Shown: positions 9,436 to 19,097 of the stretch, one piece after another
Position numbering within the stretch: the stretch's first letter is position 1
Layout of the letters: each line of letters starts with the position of its first letter
DNA from: Hymenobacter sp. BRD67
Lineage (GTDB): Bacteria; Bacteroidota; Bacteroidia; Cytophagales; Hymenobacteraceae
Direction: 5' to 3'
NCBI RefSeq assembly: GCF_013256425.1
Contig: NZ_CP053904.1
Location: 868,001-932,000 of the forward strand
DNA length: 64,000 bases
Notes under the pieces: generated by a model
What the model was told of the DNA's origin: nothing
The model's database searches: none
Seen by the model: only the letters and a program-made list of their open reading frames with translations
Translations under genes and position numbers: made by a program

Positions 9436-10984
9436 CCTGCCAGCGGGCACACCACTGCCGCAGCCGACTGGCCTGGCAGATGCTGGCGCTGGCGCTGTTG
9501 GCCTTGCTGGCCCTGCGCCCGGCGTGCGCACAGACCGCTACCCCAGCGCTAGCCCGGCTGGTGCAGCCGGCGCCGGGCACCCGCCCACTGGGCACGGTAC
9601 TGGCCGAGCTGTCGCGCCAGGGGCATCTGCCGCTCAGCTACAGCAGCTCGCTGGTGCCCGTGGCGCACTCTTGTACCTTGCGGCCTGGCCCCGCCCGGCC
9701 GCTGAAGGTGGTATTGCGGGAGGTGCTGGCCGCCGAGCACTTATCCTACGGGCTGCTGAATGGGCAGCTGGTGCTATGGCCCGACCGCGTGGCCGCACCC
9801 CCAGGCGTGGCGGCGGTGAATGGCCAGGCTGCCTCCGCCAGCGTACCTGCCGCCTCGCCTTCCTCAAGCGCTGTGGCGGCTGGCCGGGCCGGCGAAGCAG
9901 CACAGTCGGCTGTCTCACCCAGAGGCTCATCAGCAAGTGACCGCCCGGAGCGTTCATTCACAACCGGTAAGCCAGTGCCGGGCAATGCCCCTGCGGCCGA
10001 CCAGCACCCTCAGGTAAAGCGCGTGAGGAAGCCATTTCCTACTGTTACGACAAGAAATAAAAAGGCAGCGACCAGCCCGCGTCAAGCCTTAGACAAGCAG
10101 GCGCTACCCGGCCGTCCGGTCATTACCCCTTTTGCAGGGCCCCGCACGGCCCTGCGTATGCCTCAAAAGTTAGGCAGCCCTGCTGCTTACTCTGTAGCTC
10201 GCGCTAAGTCAGTAGACGAAAAAGCGTTAAGCCAGGCGGCGACAGCTGCCCGGCCTGGCAGCCGCCGAAGACCGGTGCGTATGCTAAGCCAGAGCCGCAG
10301 CCCGGCGTCGCAAAAACCAGCCCTTTCAGCTGCTTCACCTCCGCCGGGCCCACCTCGGGGGCCATAGCCTTGCTTGCGCCATTGGCTGCCTCGACTGTGC
10401 TCGTCTCAGGGCCTGCTGAATTGCCCCAGGCGGCGCCGCTACCCTTAGCCCTGAAGCTCAGCCCAAAGCAAAATGCACTGGCTGGTCTGGCCGCGGTAGC
10501 TGAAAGCACGCATGAGGCGGCGCAGGCTGGGCTGCTGCGTCGCGGCTACCTGCATGGGGAAGCCTGGACCAGTGAAACCTTGCCGCTGAATGGGGCCCTT
10601 AAGCTGGGCGTGCCGCGCATTTACCTGGTGCTGGGCGCGGCACTCGGGCCATTTGACCATCAATCGGGCCCAAGCTGGGGAGTAGGTATCGGCACGGCTG
10701 GCCGCAGCCGGGGGCGCTTCACCCTCAGCCTCGACCTGATGCAGTGGTTTGTGGGCGGCGACCGGGAGGCGCCGCCGAGCCTGCTTACGCAGCTGCGGCC
10801 GCAGCTGGCCTGGCAGCTCAGGCAGGGCAGCCGCTGGCAGCTGCTGGCAGGCCCAACCCTGAACCTGGCCACGGCTCATCAGGAGGGCCCGCGCCTCCAC
10901 TGGCCGCTGGGCCAGGACCAGTGGCTCTGGCTCAACTCCGACCGCGGCCGGACCTGCTGCGCCTTTGGCCCGGCCTGCAAGTAG
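9432..10984 (+). CDS. STN-domain outer-membrane-like protein, with frameshift
   Basis: Starting at GTG 9432 inside the fecR stop codon, the protein has a signal peptide (LAWQMLALALLALLALRPAC) and a secretin/TonB short N-terminal domain (PLGTVLAELSRQGHLPLSYS ... VLREVLAAEHLSYGLLNGQL). A long basic, Ala/Pro/Ser-rich linker follows. The frame stops at 10367, but the next frame begins at once and ends in a beta-strand-rich region (YLVLGAALGPFD ... GVGIGTAGRSRGRFTLSLD). Adding one G to the GGGGG run near 10357 joins both parts into about 517 residues. Its place after sigma/FecR suggests it senses or responds to the signal. No TonB receptor is adjacent, which is unusual for this arrangement. Confidence 0.65.
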
Positions 10985-11062
10985 GGCTGCGGTTTTGAGC
11001 AAGGGTTTGCTACCGGTTGCTCAGTGCTTTCGGGGTAATATATTATTTTAACTATAAATAAA

Positions 11063-11097
11063 GTCAGCGCATCCGGTAAGCTGCCGGATGCGCTGAC
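11063..11097 (-). terminator. Hairpin terminator after the lipoprotein gene
   Basis: A perfect 14-base-pair stem (11063-11076 with 11084-11097) with a 7-base loop lies 26 bases past the end of the minus-strand lipoprotein gene. T-rich sequence follows on that strand. Confidence 0.8.
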
Positions 11098-11123
11098 TAG
11101 TAGCGGATGGCGGTGCCAGCTCC

Positions 11124-11531
11124 TTAATTGGAGCCGGTAGTGCTAGTTGTAGTTGTGGTGGTGTTCACGCTGATGCAGCCCAGCTCGACCAGCGGCCCGG
11201 CGCTGCAGGTGTTCACATCGTCGGCATCGCCATCATTGCGCTTGATGGTGTAGCCCACCAGTACTTTCTCGCCGGCCTTGGCGTGGAAGTTGGTCCAGTT
11301 CGGGCCCGTGGGTATCACGTAGGTGCTGTCGGAAAGGTGCAGCACCAGGCCGCAGCCGGTGGTCTTGCTCAGGTCTACCACCACGGCGGCGGTGTCGCAG
11401 GTGCCGCCCTTGGGGCTGCAGCTGCCTTTTTGGCCGTCTTTCTCAAAGCAGCCGGTGAGCAAGGTGCTGGCACCTACGGTAAAGAGGGTGAGCGTGGCGA
11501 AAGCCGCGCGGCGGGCAGAAAACATGTTCAT
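11124..11531 (-). CDS. Small secreted lipoprotein of unknown function
   Basis: The protein is about 135 residues and begins MNMFSARRAAFATLTLFTVG. Its lipoprotein signal ends in LLTGC, and a mature part with four to five further cysteines (GSCSPKGGTC, TTGCGLVL, NTCSAGPLVELGC) could form disulfides. It ends in a Thr/Ser tail. I do not recognise the family. The frame is open 17 codons upstream, but ATG 11531 or 11525 fits a signal peptide better. It lies 72 bases downstream of the T9SS protein gene on the same strand, so both may be co-transcribed, ending at the hairpin at 11063-11097. Confidence 0.7.
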   Translation of the reverse strand: MNMFSARRAAFATLTLFTVGASTLLTGCFEKDGQKGSCSPKGGTCDTAAVVVDLSKTTGCGLVLHLSDSTYVIPTGPNWTNFHAKAGEKVLVGYTIKRNDGDADDVNTCSAGPLVELGCISVNTTTTTTSTTGSN

Positions 11532-11603
11532 AAAAAGGGAGTTGAAAAAAGGGGTTGAAAAAGAAAAAGGGTAACTAAGCAAGGCAGGACGAGTGGCGTA
11601 GCG

Positions 11604-13529
11604 TTAGGGTAGTACTTCCACCCAGCCCTTGTAGCGGCGGCCATCGGTGAAAGTGACGAGGTAGTAGTAAATGCCGCCGGCCCCGGCGCCGGCCCAGCTA
11701 AAGCTGCGCGTGGGCGATTGGTACACCAGCCGGCCCCAGCGCGAGAAGATGCTGACGCCCGCAAACTGCGCATCGCAGAAATCGGGGGGCAGCGCCCGGT
11801 CAAGGGTGAAGACATCGTTGAGGCCGTCGCCATTGGGCGTGATGATGTTGGGCGGACGAAAAGCCAGCGAGTCGCCGGGCCGCGCCACCTCAAAGCGGAT
11901 AAGGCGCGTGCGTGTATGCGGCGTACAGATGTTTCCGGCCTGTGCCAGCGTAAACTGCACCAGCAAGCCAGCTTGGCTGGCCGTGGCCGGGCCGCAGGCC
12001 GGCTGCCAGCTAAAGGTGGCAGAAGCGCGGCCGGTGCCATTCTGGGCGCTAAAGCTCATGCCCACGGCAGCCAGGTCGAAGCCCTCACCGGCGGCGGTTA
12101 GTGTCAGCGCATTCGGTGCCTCATCGGTACCGAGCAGGGTAGCCGTATAGGGCTGGCCCAGGGCCACGCGCACAACGGCGGGCGTAGCTTCGGGCACCGG
12201 CTCGGGCGGAAAGCTGGTCGTAAGAACCGGCGTGGTACTCACCGGCGGGGCAGCCGTAAATGCCACCCGAATCGTGTCGTGCTTGGGCAGCGAGCAGCCA
12301 TTGTCGGCCACTATGACATTGAGCAGATAAACTTTCCCTTTGGTATCGGCACAGGTGGGAAAGCATAGCGTTGCCGTGAGCGTATCGGGCTGGCCGCTGG
12401 CGCGCACCGTGCCGCCAGTGCTGGTAGTAAAGCTGGGGGCCGTAGCCGGGTCGGTGAAGTTGAGGGGCTGCGCCGTAAGGGTAAGCGTCGAGTTAGGGTC
12501 GGGGTCGGTGTAGCGAATGGTGAGGCAGTGCGAGCCACCGGGCACGAGGTGCACCGTATCGCGGCCCGCCTGGTAGCGGCGGCCCGCGGCCTGCACGGTC
12601 ACCACGGGCGGGTTGTTGCTGGGGCAGTTGAGCACGTAGAGCTGAAAGTCACGACGGGTTTCGCCAATTTTCACCCCCTTGCGGTACTCTGCACAACGTA
12701 CCCCAAACACAAACAAGCCCAGGCGGCTCGGCCGTACCGTCAGGCGCCCGGTGTGCGCATCGATGCCCAACGCCGGCGCGCCCGGAATCTGGTTGGCGGT
12801 ACCTAGACCGGTGGTCCAGTTCACGGTGGTGTAAGGCGCGGCGGCCGGCGGCGGGGAGGGGTTGAGCGCGGTGGAGTGGCCGTTAAGCGGCGTCACCATG
12901 TCGTAGGCCAGCGAGTCGCCATCGGGGTCCTGCCCACCAAAGTCGTAGTAGAACAGGTTGTTCAGGCAGGCATAATCGCCTAAGGCCGGAAAAATGTGTG
13001 GGGTAGAGTCAATAAACGCTGCCCCGTTGTGGACCACGGCCGGAAACTCCAGGTAGAAGGTCTGCGCTGCCCCGCCGGGGTTAACAATGTTGCTGATAGC
13101 CAGGTTGCGGCAGCAGCGCTCTACCGCGGCATAGTAGCCGCTGGCGCTGGTGTACGTAGCCGCGTCAAGAATAATATCTTTACTATATACCAGCTTGCGG
13201 GTGCTGAGCGAGCCCACCGCGCAGGCCGGGTTGGTATAGCTCACAAACGTGTTGCTGGTGAGCGGCAGCACCACGCTGGTGAGCTGCCGGTTGGTTGCTT
13301 TGTCGAAAATGCCGGCCGTGAGCGCCTGGTCGAGCGCCGCCGCGTTACCGTTAACCGCATCGAAATAGAGCGTCAGGGTGAGGGTGTAGGTACTGCCCGA
13401 CTGGTGCAGCAAATCCATTTCGCCGCCCACAATGTGCGTTGCCCAGGCCGGCCCGGCAATCAGCAGCAGGATGCTGCCCAGGCTACACCGTAGCCAGCTC
13501 CACCAGGTAAAATAGCGCGGTGTCATCAA
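11604..13529 (-). CDS. T9SS type B cargo protein (gliding motility-associated C-terminal domain)
   Basis: This 641-residue secreted protein has a signal peptide (LGSILLLIAGPAWA) directly followed by THIVGGEMDL, the usual opening of this family. Several Ig/PKD-like beta domains follow. The C-terminal part has the type B sorting motif: NIITPNGDGLNDVF, then VSIFSRWGRLVYQS and, at the end, YKGWVEVLP. Proteins with this domain cross the outer membrane through the type IX system and stay on or near the surface. The ligand or role is unknown. The start (ATG 13529, MMTPRYF) leaves a normal n-region before the hydrophobic core. Confidence 0.92.
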   Translation of the reverse strand: MMTPRYFTWWSWLRCSLGSILLLIAGPAWATHIVGGEMDLLHQSGSTYTLTLTLYFDAVNGNAAALDQALTAGIFDKATNRQLTSVVLPLTSNTFVSYTNPACAVGSLSTRKLVYSKDIILDAATYTSASGYYAAVERCCRNLAISNIVNPGGAAQTFYLEFPAVVHNGAAFIDSTPHIFPALGDYACLNNLFYYDFGGQDPDGDSLAYDMVTPLNGHSTALNPSPPPAAAPYTTVNWTTGLGTANQIPGAPALGIDAHTGRLTVRPSRLGLFVFGVRCAEYRKGVKIGETRRDFQLYVLNCPSNNPPVVTVQAAGRRYQAGRDTVHLVPGGSHCLTIRYTDPDPNSTLTLTAQPLNFTDPATAPSFTTSTGGTVRASGQPDTLTATLCFPTCADTKGKVYLLNVIVADNGCSLPKHDTIRVAFTAAPPVSTTPVLTTSFPPEPVPEATPAVVRVALGQPYTATLLGTDEAPNALTLTAAGEGFDLAAVGMSFSAQNGTGRASATFSWQPACGPATASQAGLLVQFTLAQAGNICTPHTRTRLIRFEVARPGDSLAFRPPNIITPNGDGLNDVFTLDRALPPDFCDAQFAGVSIFSRWGRLVYQSPTRSFSWAGAGAGGIYYYLVTFTDGRRYKGWVEVLP

Positions 13530-13583
13530 CTTTTTGCAGAAAAAAGAGCCGCTAAAAATGCTCAGGGGTTGATAAGGAGCGGT

Positions 13584-13862
13584 TTACCAAAGCCAGTGCG
13601 CGCCCAGCTTATTCGCATCGGCCATTGTTGCCGGCGGCACGCTCCAACCGGCCAGGTCGCGGGTGAGCTCTTCTGCCCGGGCTTCCAGCCGCGGCCGCGG
13701 AGACCTGCCCAATTGTGACACAGCCAGTGCTCCCTTGGCTGGCGTCTGGTCGGTAGTAGGCCAAGCGAAGAACCCGTAGCCTGGGTAGCTCAGCAGCAAA
13801 GAGTCGGGAGGAAGGGAAGGAAGCATAGCTGGGGAATTGCTTGACGTAAGCGGAAGTAGCAA
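13584..13862 (-). CDS. Hypothetical small protein
   Basis: A 92-residue open frame upstream of the T9SS gene on the same strand. It shows no domain I recognise; SLLLSYPGYGFFAWPTTD and the Arg/Glu-rich middle (RLEARAEELTRDLAGW) could be part of a real protein. It could also be the end of a decayed gene. Confidence 0.3.
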   Translation of the reverse strand: MLLPLTSSNSPAMLPSLPPDSLLLSYPGYGFFAWPTTDQTPAKGALAVSQLGRSPRPRLEARAEELTRDLAGWSVPPATMADANKLGAHWLW

Positions 13863-14218
13863 AAGCGCCCAGACGTAAACCCCAGGCTCAATAAGTAGAG
13901 GCGCAAGCCGCCGCCAACCCCCACGCTTCTGGAAACTTATTTTAACCTCTTTACTACCGGTTTACTTCCAGGTGTTGATAATGAATATGTTGCGTAAATC
14001 CATCTGTTTTATTGAAGACTTGCGCGAAAGCCGGTTGTCTTTGCTGCACTCGCAAGGCCAACCGGCTTTTGTGCAATTCCTGTTATTTTGAACGTCATGC
14101 AAAGCAGCCCGGTAAATATTCAATTTATTGAATATTTACCGGGCTGCTTTATGGCTTGCGCAGGTGCTGTTGCTTACTTTATTTCCCAATCATATCGTGC
14201 CTTCTGCTTTCTTACAAC
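13863..14218. other. Intergenic region with two strong hairpins
   Basis: The region contains no gene I can support. An 11-base-pair hairpin (arms 14027-14037 and 14059-14069, then T) and a perfect 23-base-pair hairpin (14101-14123 with 14128-14150) lie in it, separated by GAACGTCATGC at 14091-14101. It is the downstream end of the aquaporin-arsS operon. Confidence 0.6.
14101..14150. repeat. Perfect 23-bp inverted repeat, probable terminator
   Basis: Arms at 14101-14123 and 14128-14150 match perfectly around a TTTA loop. The left side directly follows GAACGTCATGC, the half-site also found in the repeats at 2118 and 46204. It lies about 70 bases downstream of the aquaporin stop and may end the arsenosugar minus-strand operon. 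Confidence 0.75.
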
Positions 14219-14899
14219 CTAAAGCGGCGGTCGATTCTCTACGGGCAGCGTAAGTTCGAGCAGCCGGTTGGCTAGCACGGCCAGTAGCACGCCGGCTAGC
14301 GGAGCAGCTACATAGACCCAGGCCGCAGTTAGGTTGCCGCTCAGCAGCGCAGGGGCCAGTGAGCGAACCGGGTTCATGGAAGCTCCGCTGAGGGGGCCGC
14401 CTACCAAAGCTTCCAGGCCTACGGTTGCCCCGATAGTAAGGCCCACAAGCAGCCCCTGCTCGTAGTAGCTGGACGTAACGCGCAGAATAACAAGCATCAG
14501 CCAGAAAGTGAGGCCCACCTCTACACTAAAAGCCTGCAGGGCGCTGTGGGCGGGCAGCGTCGCGCCCAGCGACGAGCCGGGCGCGGCGAATAGCCACACT
14601 GCTCCACTGCCCAGCAGGCCTCCTGCTAGCTGCGCCAGCACATAAGGAACTACCCGGCGGCCCGGGAACCGACCCGCCGCCCAAAACCCAATGGTCACGG
14701 CTGGGTTAACGTGCGCGCCGCTTATGTGGCCCAAGCCCTGAATAATAATCAGCACGATTAGGCCAAAGGCGGCAGATACCCCCCCGTGCCCGATGGCATG
14801 GGTTTGCTCATCAACTACCACTGCGCCAGTACCAAAAATCAGCAGAAAGGCTGTGCCGAGTGCTTCGGCCAGCAGGCATTGTCGGAGGGTAGGCGTCAT
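14219..14899 (-). CDS. Aquaporin/MIP-family channel with an NPV second motif
   Basis: This 226-residue membrane channel has six transmembrane segments and the two half-helix motifs of the major intrinsic protein family: HVNPAVT (NPA at 65-67) and SMNPVRS (NPV at 176-178, with the selectivity-filter Arg179). The second motif has Val where Ala is usual. Some MIP channels (GlpF, AqpS) let arsenite or methylarsenicals pass, and it is the last gene of the run that starts with the barrel gene at 20255 and includes arsS just upstream. A role in arsenic movement is therefore plausible but inferred; it could also pass water, glycerol or ammonia. Confidence 0.9.
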   Translation of the reverse strand: MTPTLRQCLLAEALGTAFLLIFGTGAVVVDEQTHAIGHGGVSAAFGLIVLIIIQGLGHISGAHVNPAVTIGFWAAGRFPGRRVVPYVLAQLAGGLLGSGAVWLFAAPGSSLGATLPAHSALQAFSVEVGLTFWLMLVILRVTSSYYEQGLLVGLTIGATVGLEALVGGPLSGASMNPVRSLAPALLSGNLTAAWVYVAAPLAGVLLAVLANRLLELTLPVENRPPL

Positions 14900-14999
14900 G
14901 TAATGGCCAGCTTTGGGCCGCAGTATAAGCGCCCGCGTGCGGCGCAGGCCACTGGTTTAGAAGTTGATAGAGGCTATGGGGCGCGTCCGCAGCGCCTGT

Positions 15000-16049
<1,050 letters not shown>

Positions 16050-16056
16050 GGAAAGT

Positions 16057-16115
16057 AGCGCAGACTTTGTAATCCGCGTTAGGAATGTTCAAACGCGGAC
16101 TACAAAGTCCGCGCT
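16057..16115. repeat. 24-bp imperfect inverted repeat between arsS and the AhpD-like gene
   Basis: Arms 16057-16080 and about 16091-16115 pair over 24 bases with only two G-T type mismatches; the core reads GACTTTGTA / TACAAAGTC. It occupies nearly all of the space between the AhpD-like stop (16122) and the arsS start (16049). It looks like a REP-type element and might tune expression of arsS within the operon. Confidence 0.75.
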
Positions 16116-16121
16116 ATTTGC

Positions 16122-16454
16122 TTACATCGATAACTCCTTGACCTTGTTCATCATCTGCACGCCGTGGACCAAAGTAGCCCCGCCGCGAATGGCAGCGGCT
16201 ACGTGCACAGCTTCCATCATTTCGGGCTCAGTGCAGCCTTTTTCGAGCGTGTCGGCCGAGTAGGCGTCGATGCAGTAGGGGCACTGCACGGCGTGGGCCA
16301 CGGCCAGGGCGATAAGCGATTTTTCGCGGGCAGTGAGCGCTCCTTCGGCAAAAACCGCGCCGTAGTAGGCGAAAAACTTATCGGCAAACTCTTTCTGAAA
16401 CTCACCGATGTTGCCGAATTTTTTGAGGTCGGCAGGGTTATAATACGTTTCCAT
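16122..16454 (-). CDS. AhpD-like arsenosugar biosynthesis-associated protein
   Basis: This 110-residue protein belongs to the carboxymuconolactone decarboxylase/AhpD fold, in the group often found next to arsS. It carries the redox pair CPYC (Cys58, Cys61) after TAREKSLIALAVAHAVQ. The His that follows the CxxC in true AhpD (four residues on) is replaced by Tyr65, so peroxidase activity of the classical kind is uncertain. It may act as a thiol-redox partner or handle arsenic intermediates; that is inference. It precedes arsS in the same direction. Confidence 0.88.
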   Translation of the reverse strand: METYYNPADLKKFGNIGEFQKEFADKFFAYYGAVFAEGALTAREKSLIALAVAHAVQCPYCIDAYSADTLEKGCTEPEMMEAVHVAAAIRGGATLVHGVQMMNKVKELSM

Positions 16455-16506
16455 GTGCAGGGGTTTACTAAATTACGACAAAAGACAGAAGGCAGATTGC
16501 GGCGGG

Positions 16507-17334
16507 CTACTCGTAGAAATTGCGCATTCGGCGCTGGGAAGTTAGCACTACCCAGTCGCCGAGCCGGGGCAGCAGCGAATGCACCACCAGAATAAGGCGG
16601 CCCAGGGCGGAGATAACCGTGCGCCGCTGCCGCCGCCGCACGTGGCCCAGAATAATGGCCGCTACCTGGGCCTGCGACTTTTGCCAGCGCGGTGGGCGGT
16701 GCGCGATAGGCACGGGCTGGCCCGCCGCGTCGAGCACGCGCTTGTCGGGGTCGTTCTGGGTAAAGCCGATGTGCACCACTCCAAAATGCACGCCGGTGTC
16801 GGCCAGCTCCAGGCGCAGGGTGTGAGCCAGGTTGGCCAGCGCCGCCTTGCCGGCGCAGTAGGCCGAGCCGCTGGGCATGCCGTTGAGAGCCGATATGGAG
16901 GAAATAAACGTCACGCTGCCCTTGGCCTGGATGAGGTGAGGCAGCGCCGCCTTGAGCGGATAAACGGAGCCGTACACGTTGCTGTCGAGCACCTGCCGAA
17001 ATACCTCGGGCTGCATGTCAGCAAAGTAAGCCCGCTGAGAGATGCTGGCGTTGGTAATGAGAATATCGAGCCGGCCGAATATAGTTATCGCCGTTGCTAC
17101 CAGCCGCTCACTGGCGGCATAGTCGGTGACATCGGCCACGCAGGCGGCTACCTGGTAGCCTTCGGCGGCCAGGGCGTGGCGGGTGTGCTCCAGGCGCTCG
17201 GCCTGACGCCCGTTGAGCACCACGGCGGCGCCCTGCTGGCAAAAGGCGCGGGCTGTTTCGCGGCCAATGCCCGATTCGGACCCCGTAATTAAAGCAACCT
17301 GACCCGCCAGCGGGCCGGCAGTTTTACTGGACAT
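16507..17334 (-). CDS. SDR-family oxidoreductase
   Basis: This 275-residue short-chain dehydrogenase/reductase has the NAD(P)-binding motif TGSESGIG (about 17-24), the NASISQ segment (NNAG equivalent), Ser (VTFISSISALNG) and the catalytic pair YCAGK (about 157-161). It would oxidise or reduce a hydroxyl/keto group on a small molecule. Its start overlaps the end of the upstream epimerase gene by 11 bases, so they are co-translated. Placed in the arsenosugar cluster, it may modify the sugar or aglycone; the substrate is unknown. Confidence 0.9.
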   Translation of the reverse strand: MSSKTAGPLAGQVALITGSESGIGRETARAFCQQGAAVVLNGRQAERLEHTRHALAAEGYQVAACVADVTDYAASERLVATAITIFGRLDILITNASISQRAYFADMQPEVFRQVLDSNVYGSVYPLKAALPHLIQAKGSVTFISSISALNGMPSGSAYCAGKAALANLAHTLRLELADTGVHFGVVHIGFTQNDPDKRVLDAAGQPVPIAHRPPRWQKSQAQVAAIILGHVRRRQRRTVISALGRLILVVHSLLPRLGDWVVLTSQRRMRNFYE

Positions 17335-18345
17335 AGCCGTTGGATTTAAACCAGTCGAAGGCCTCGGCCACGGCCTGGATAATGGGAGTCTGGGGTAATA
17401 ACAACTCCGTGCGCGCCTTCTGTGAGGTAAAGTAGTGGCCGTCGTTGGCCACGGCCACCATGGCCGGGTTTACCTGGGCCGGCCGGCCGGTGAGCCAGGC
17501 CTGCCACGCGCAGAGCGCCCCGTAGAAAGTGGCCAGCGGGGGCAGCACGGGCCAACGGGGGCGGCTACGCCCAGCACGCCGGCCATCAGAGAGAAGGCTT
17601 CTTTGTAGCTCAAGTTTTCGTTGCCTAAAATATACGACTCGCCTACGCGCCCCTGCGTCAAGGCATTGACGGTGGCCCCGGCCACATCGCGCACATGCAC
17701 GTAGTTTTTGCCACCTAGCGGGTAGCCCGGCAGCCGGCCCCGATGCAGCTCCAACAGCAGCGCGCCCGAGGTGGGCCTGGTATCGCCGGGGCCCAGCATA
17801 AAGGTGGGGTGCACCAGCACGGCGGGCAGCTGCTCGCGGGCCACAGCCTGCAATACTAAGTCGGTGGCGGCGCGCTTGCTGTCCATATAGTCGAGGCCGT
17901 AGCGGCGGCCGGCGTAGGGCTGGGTTTCGTCGCCGGGGCAGTTTTTGGGGCCAAAACCGAAAACGTTGGCCGTGCCCACGTACACTAAGCGCTCAACTCC
18001 GCCCTTGCGCGCCAGACGTAGGACCTGTTCCGTGCCATGAATGTTGGTATCCCGAACGGCCCGGCTGCGGGCCGGGTTGACCTGGGCCACGGCGGCCGCG
18101 TGAATGATGGCCCCGCAGCCGTTGATGGTATCGGCCAGGACCCCTTTGCGCACTGCTTGGGATAGGTCTAGCTCGCACACTTCGATGGGTAGAGAGTGCA
18201 AGGGCGGCAGGGCCGAAGCGCCCGCCGATAGCCCCGCGCCCGGCCTCACCACGGCCCGTACGGGGTAGCCGCGGCGTAGCAGTTCGGCTACAAGGTGACG
18301 ACCCAAAAAACCGTTGGCCCCGGTTACGAGCACGCGAGGAAGCAT
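17324..18345 (-). CDS. NAD-dependent epimerase/dehydratase family protein, with frameshift
   Basis: An extended SDR of about 340 residues: [20 protein letters not shown] at the N-terminus (TGxxGxxG), [16 protein letters not shown], and the YxxxK segment as [15 protein letters not shown]. The frame breaks near 17548; adding one C in the CCC run of GGCCCGTGC restores ...[14 protein letters not shown]... and continues to NGYVQ at 17324. Relatives convert nucleotide sugars or act as hopanoid/sterol-type reductases. Its ATG (18345) overlaps the stop of the upstream glycosyltransferase (TAATG) and its end overlaps the SDR start, so three genes are tightly coupled. Confidence 0.82.
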
Positions 18346-19033
18346 TAGCGGTAGTTGAGCAAGGATTTGTAGGTGCGGGCAATGCGGAGCGGCGGCAGCT
18401 TAAGAAAATACATCGCAAAGGCCGTCAGGTTGGCCAGCTGCACGCGCAGCCAGCTGTTGGTTTCATACTTGCGGGCCGACACTACCACATCTAATGGCAC
18501 AATGTAGAAGCTGGCCACTCGCCGGATGCGCTGGATAATCTCGAAGTCTTCCATGATGACAAACTGCTCATCGAAGCCCCCAAGCTGCTCAAACAGCGTC
18601 CGCGTCACAAACAGCGTTTGGTCGCCGCCCCGGCTCATAATGCCTTTAAAGCGAGTGCCATAGCTATTGATGCGCAGCAGCGGGTGTAGCGAGTCGAACC
18701 GGAAGCGGTAGCAGCCCGCCGCGTGGCCCTGGGCCACGGCGGCCGCGATGGTAGCCACGTAGCCGGGGTGAATGCCTACGTCGGCGTGCACGAAGTAAAA
18801 GACGTCGCCGCGGGCTTGCCGCGCCCCGTAGTTCAGCTGGGCCGCGCGGCCGGGCTTGGGGCGTCCAGCACGGTGGCCCCGGCCGCGCGGGCCGCTTCAG
18901 CGGTGCCATCGGGGCTGTGGGCATCTACCACCAGGATTTCGACGGTGCCCGGCGGGGCATAGCGGCGCAGGTCGGCCACCAGCCGGCCGATGTTGGCCGC
19001 TTCGTTATAGGTGGGAATAATTACGCTGAGCAT
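18345..19033 (-). CDS. TIGR04283-type glycosyltransferase of arsenosugar clusters, with frameshift
   Basis: A GT-A family 2 transferase of about 229 residues. It begins [20 protein letters not shown], has the donor-binding segment [11 protein letters not shown] and, beyond the break, VHADVGIHP followed by [19 protein letters not shown] and [13 protein letters not shown]. The two parts are in different frames; one added C in the CCCC run near 18866 joins DAP to [15 protein letters not shown] and on. This family is commonly found beside arsS and probably adds a sugar to the arsenosugar precursor; that step is inference. ATG 19033 is chosen because it opens the family's N-terminus. Confidence 0.83.
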
Positions 19034-19097
19034 ATTGGCAAAACTTCTACGGAGCCGCAACTTCCGCATTAATTGGTGAAGACGAGGTTTAATCGGG

